Shown here in pieces: positions 62,297-64,000 of a DNA stretch of 64,000 nucleotides (its first letter is position 1; the number at the start of each line of letters is the position of its first letter). The notes under the pieces were generated by a model. The model saw nothing but the letters and a program-made list of their open reading frames with translations. It made no database searches and had not been told where the DNA came from. The stretch covers positions 100,582,797 through 100,646,796 of the forward strand of contig OX465580.1 in the NCBI GenBank assembly GCA_950022655.1, in the 5' to 3' direction. The stretch comes from Alentia gelatinosa. Taxonomy: Eukaryota > Annelida > Polychaeta > Phyllodocida > Polynoidae. The translations under genes and the position numbers were made by a program.

Positions 62297-63269
62297 GGGC
62301 TGGTTCCACCAACACAATCTTGTTATATCTAAAGCCTGTATTCCACCAACAAGACAAAAACGTTGTACAGCGCCCATATGGCGGTTGCTGGCAGATCTGC
62401 TCTATTTTAATCATCTGTCAGGTTGGTGGAAGCACACACCAGACGTTTCAGCAGGCGTCGGCTCTCCTGCCAGACGTTTCAACAGACGTCGGCTCTAAGT
62501 TTTGACGTCTGTTGAAAGATATTGGGGGTCGTTGGAGTGTCGCTTCACGGTTGCTGAGCGTCTGGCAGGAGAGCCAGTTGAAATGCGCTTCCACCAACCA
62601 GATTTTTTCAGGTGATATCCCAACCAATACTCCAATAACCCTCCAAGAGACGGAATTTGCCCATCTGGCAAAAAACTGATTTATTAGGTTTTTATCGGCT
62701 GGAATTGGGCATCTAGCCGATACATTTGAAGAGTACAACACCCGCCTGGGGGCTCTGCCGGGAGTTGGGGCGAGGGAACGCCTATCGCCTATCGATTACT
62801 ACGTAAAAATGCGGCTAACATCCACCAGTCGGCGCCACGGCTGGGGCGTCGGCTAGGATCTGCTGGAACTCCGAACCCTCCAGACGCTCGTATGGCGACC
62901 ACATGAGCGTCTGTTGGGGGTTTCGGTGGAGCAGCGACGCATTTTGAAGCAATTTGGCCAGACGTTTCAGCCGACGTCTGACGAAATGTCGGCTGGAACA
63001 TCTTTTTGCTCAGAAAAAGCGGTTGTTTGGTGGAATCGGCCCTTTACAGTGTCATGATATGTCATACCTCCTTTGTCGCAATACATCGCATGCAATGGTA
63101 TGTGTACTTTTTCATGATGTCATGTTTATATTTTGTTGTTCCACCATCGGGACACCTCAAGATGGATCACAGTAAATATGCACACGGTTATTCAAAACCT
63201 AGCAAGATTTAGCAAGACAACCAAATCGTGACTAATCCTGCTATATCTTGTGTGTTGGTGGAAGTGCCC
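62297..63269. mobile_element. 973 bp TIR element in a WASHC3 intron
   Basis: The ends GGGCTGGTTCCACCAACAC and GTGTTGGTGGAAGTGCCC are inverted, and several further TTCCACCAA/TTGGTGGAA strings lie inside. ACGTCTGTTGAA-like strings are repeated. No transposase is seen. Confidence 0.65.
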
Positions 63270-63728
63270 GACAGACTCGGGAACCAGCTCAATTTTCGAA
63301 TGCCAACTAACATCACACTTGCTGCGGAGTGGTCATCACGAGTAATAAACTAATGGGGCATAAAACTGATACAATTCAATAAAAGGTGGTAAATATGATT
63401 AATTATATAAGATCATAGCTGAAATATTGATTAAAAAATGAACTTTGATGACTTGAACAGATGCTTGAACGATAATAGGGCCACACACACTTGAAAAATA
63501 ATCATGATAGTGCATAAGGTCCATCATTAGATTGTCATTGTGTATAAAGCAAGAATTCCACCAGGAATGCTGAAAACTCGTCAATTTTGTGTTGGATTCT
63601 ACCTTAAAATGAGGATTGAAGGTAAATAAAGATAGGGATTGATGCTATGAATGTGTATAGCATGCTCTGGTGCTAGAATTCTGCACACAAAAAAACCCGG
63701 AAACTGTCAGAATTTTCAATCTCCGTTC

Positions 63729-63950
63729 TCGGGAGTTAGCTCAGTGATTAGAGCACCAGACTTGTAAACCCAAGGTTGAAAGACTTTGTGGGTTCGAGTC
63801 CCACCCCCAGCAGTGGTAGATTTACTGCTATAACAAAGGCCATCCTTCTCATACCATGTCTATGTGGTGTGGGAAGTAAAAGAACTCTCACCTCGGTAAA
63901 TGTGTAGGGGTGAGATTTCTACCTGAATTCATCACATAGATTCGATCACC
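63729..63950 (+). mobile_element. tRNA-Lys-like SINE, head intact
   Basis: The head GGGAGTTAGCTCAGTGATTA..GGGTTCGAGTCCCAC has a near-consensus box A and a good box B. The body matches the 43.8 and 49.4 kb copies up to CATAGATTCG; the 3' tail is missing. Confidence 0.78.
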
Positions 63951-64000
63951 ACCCTAGTGGTGTAAAAGAACCTTGAGAAAGTCTGGAAAGGACCTATAAT

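Noticed and set aside
63729..63812. Possible tRNA gene (Lys/Thr-like)
   Set aside because: The acceptor arm does not pair, the variable region is too long, and the same sequence continues into a repeated SINE body.

Overview
This window is animal nuclear DNA. It has multi-exon genes with GT..AG introns, a metazoan beta-tubulin, a WASH-complex subunit and very many transposable elements, so there are no operons or ribosome binding sites to report. The species cannot be named from the sequence. The tRNA-Lys-like SINEs, fold-back elements, piggyBac-type MITEs and Ty3/gypsy element suggest a repeat-rich marine invertebrate, perhaps a lophotrochozoan or amphioxus, but that is only an inference.

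Four genes can be read at splice-site level. (1) Plus strand, 7.2-34.2 kb: a 12-coding-exon gene for a predicted 888-residue protein. It has a long disordered N-terminal part, a degenerate TAZ-type zinc-finger module, and a C-terminal kinase-like domain closest by eye to NIK/MAP3K14 but lacking catalytic residues. (2) Minus strand, 50.29-40.89 kb: a complete 4-exon beta-tubulin gene (446 aa). (3) Plus strand, 50.57-60.47 kb: a single-pass receptor (569 aa in the simplest two-exon model) with a signal peptide, an Ig-like domain, a Cys-rich GCC2/GCC3-like region, a membrane segment and a tail rich in SH2- and SH3-ligand motifs. It is head-to-head with the tubulin across 286 bp. (4) Minus strand, 62.13-60.88 kb: the last three coding exons of WASHC3 (CCDC53); its 5' exons were not found and probably lie beyond 64 kb. 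Genes 3 and 4 converge tail-to-tail.

The rest is mainly mobile DNA. 0-7 kb holds a TIR element, a ~390 bp satellite and a tRNA-derived SINE. The introns of gene 1 hold fold-back elements, a partial solo LTR, two copies of one ~1.3 kb repeat, and a 9.8 kb antisense Ty3/gypsy retrotransposon (17,097-26,938) that separates the zinc-finger exons from the kinase exons. 34.5-40.7 kb is intergenic, with fold-backs and tandem repeats. The tubulin introns hold a piggyBac-type MITE, SINEs and several TIR elements. Intron 1 of the receptor holds a short LTR element without pol, nested with two other elements in one older repeat.

Several insertions can be dated relative to one another because an uninterrupted second copy of the host repeat lies elsewhere in the window. 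The observations most worth pursuing are the TAZ-like/pseudokinase protein, the receptor and the promoter it shares with tubulin, and the two LTR elements with different LTRs but matching primer-binding and polypurine sites.
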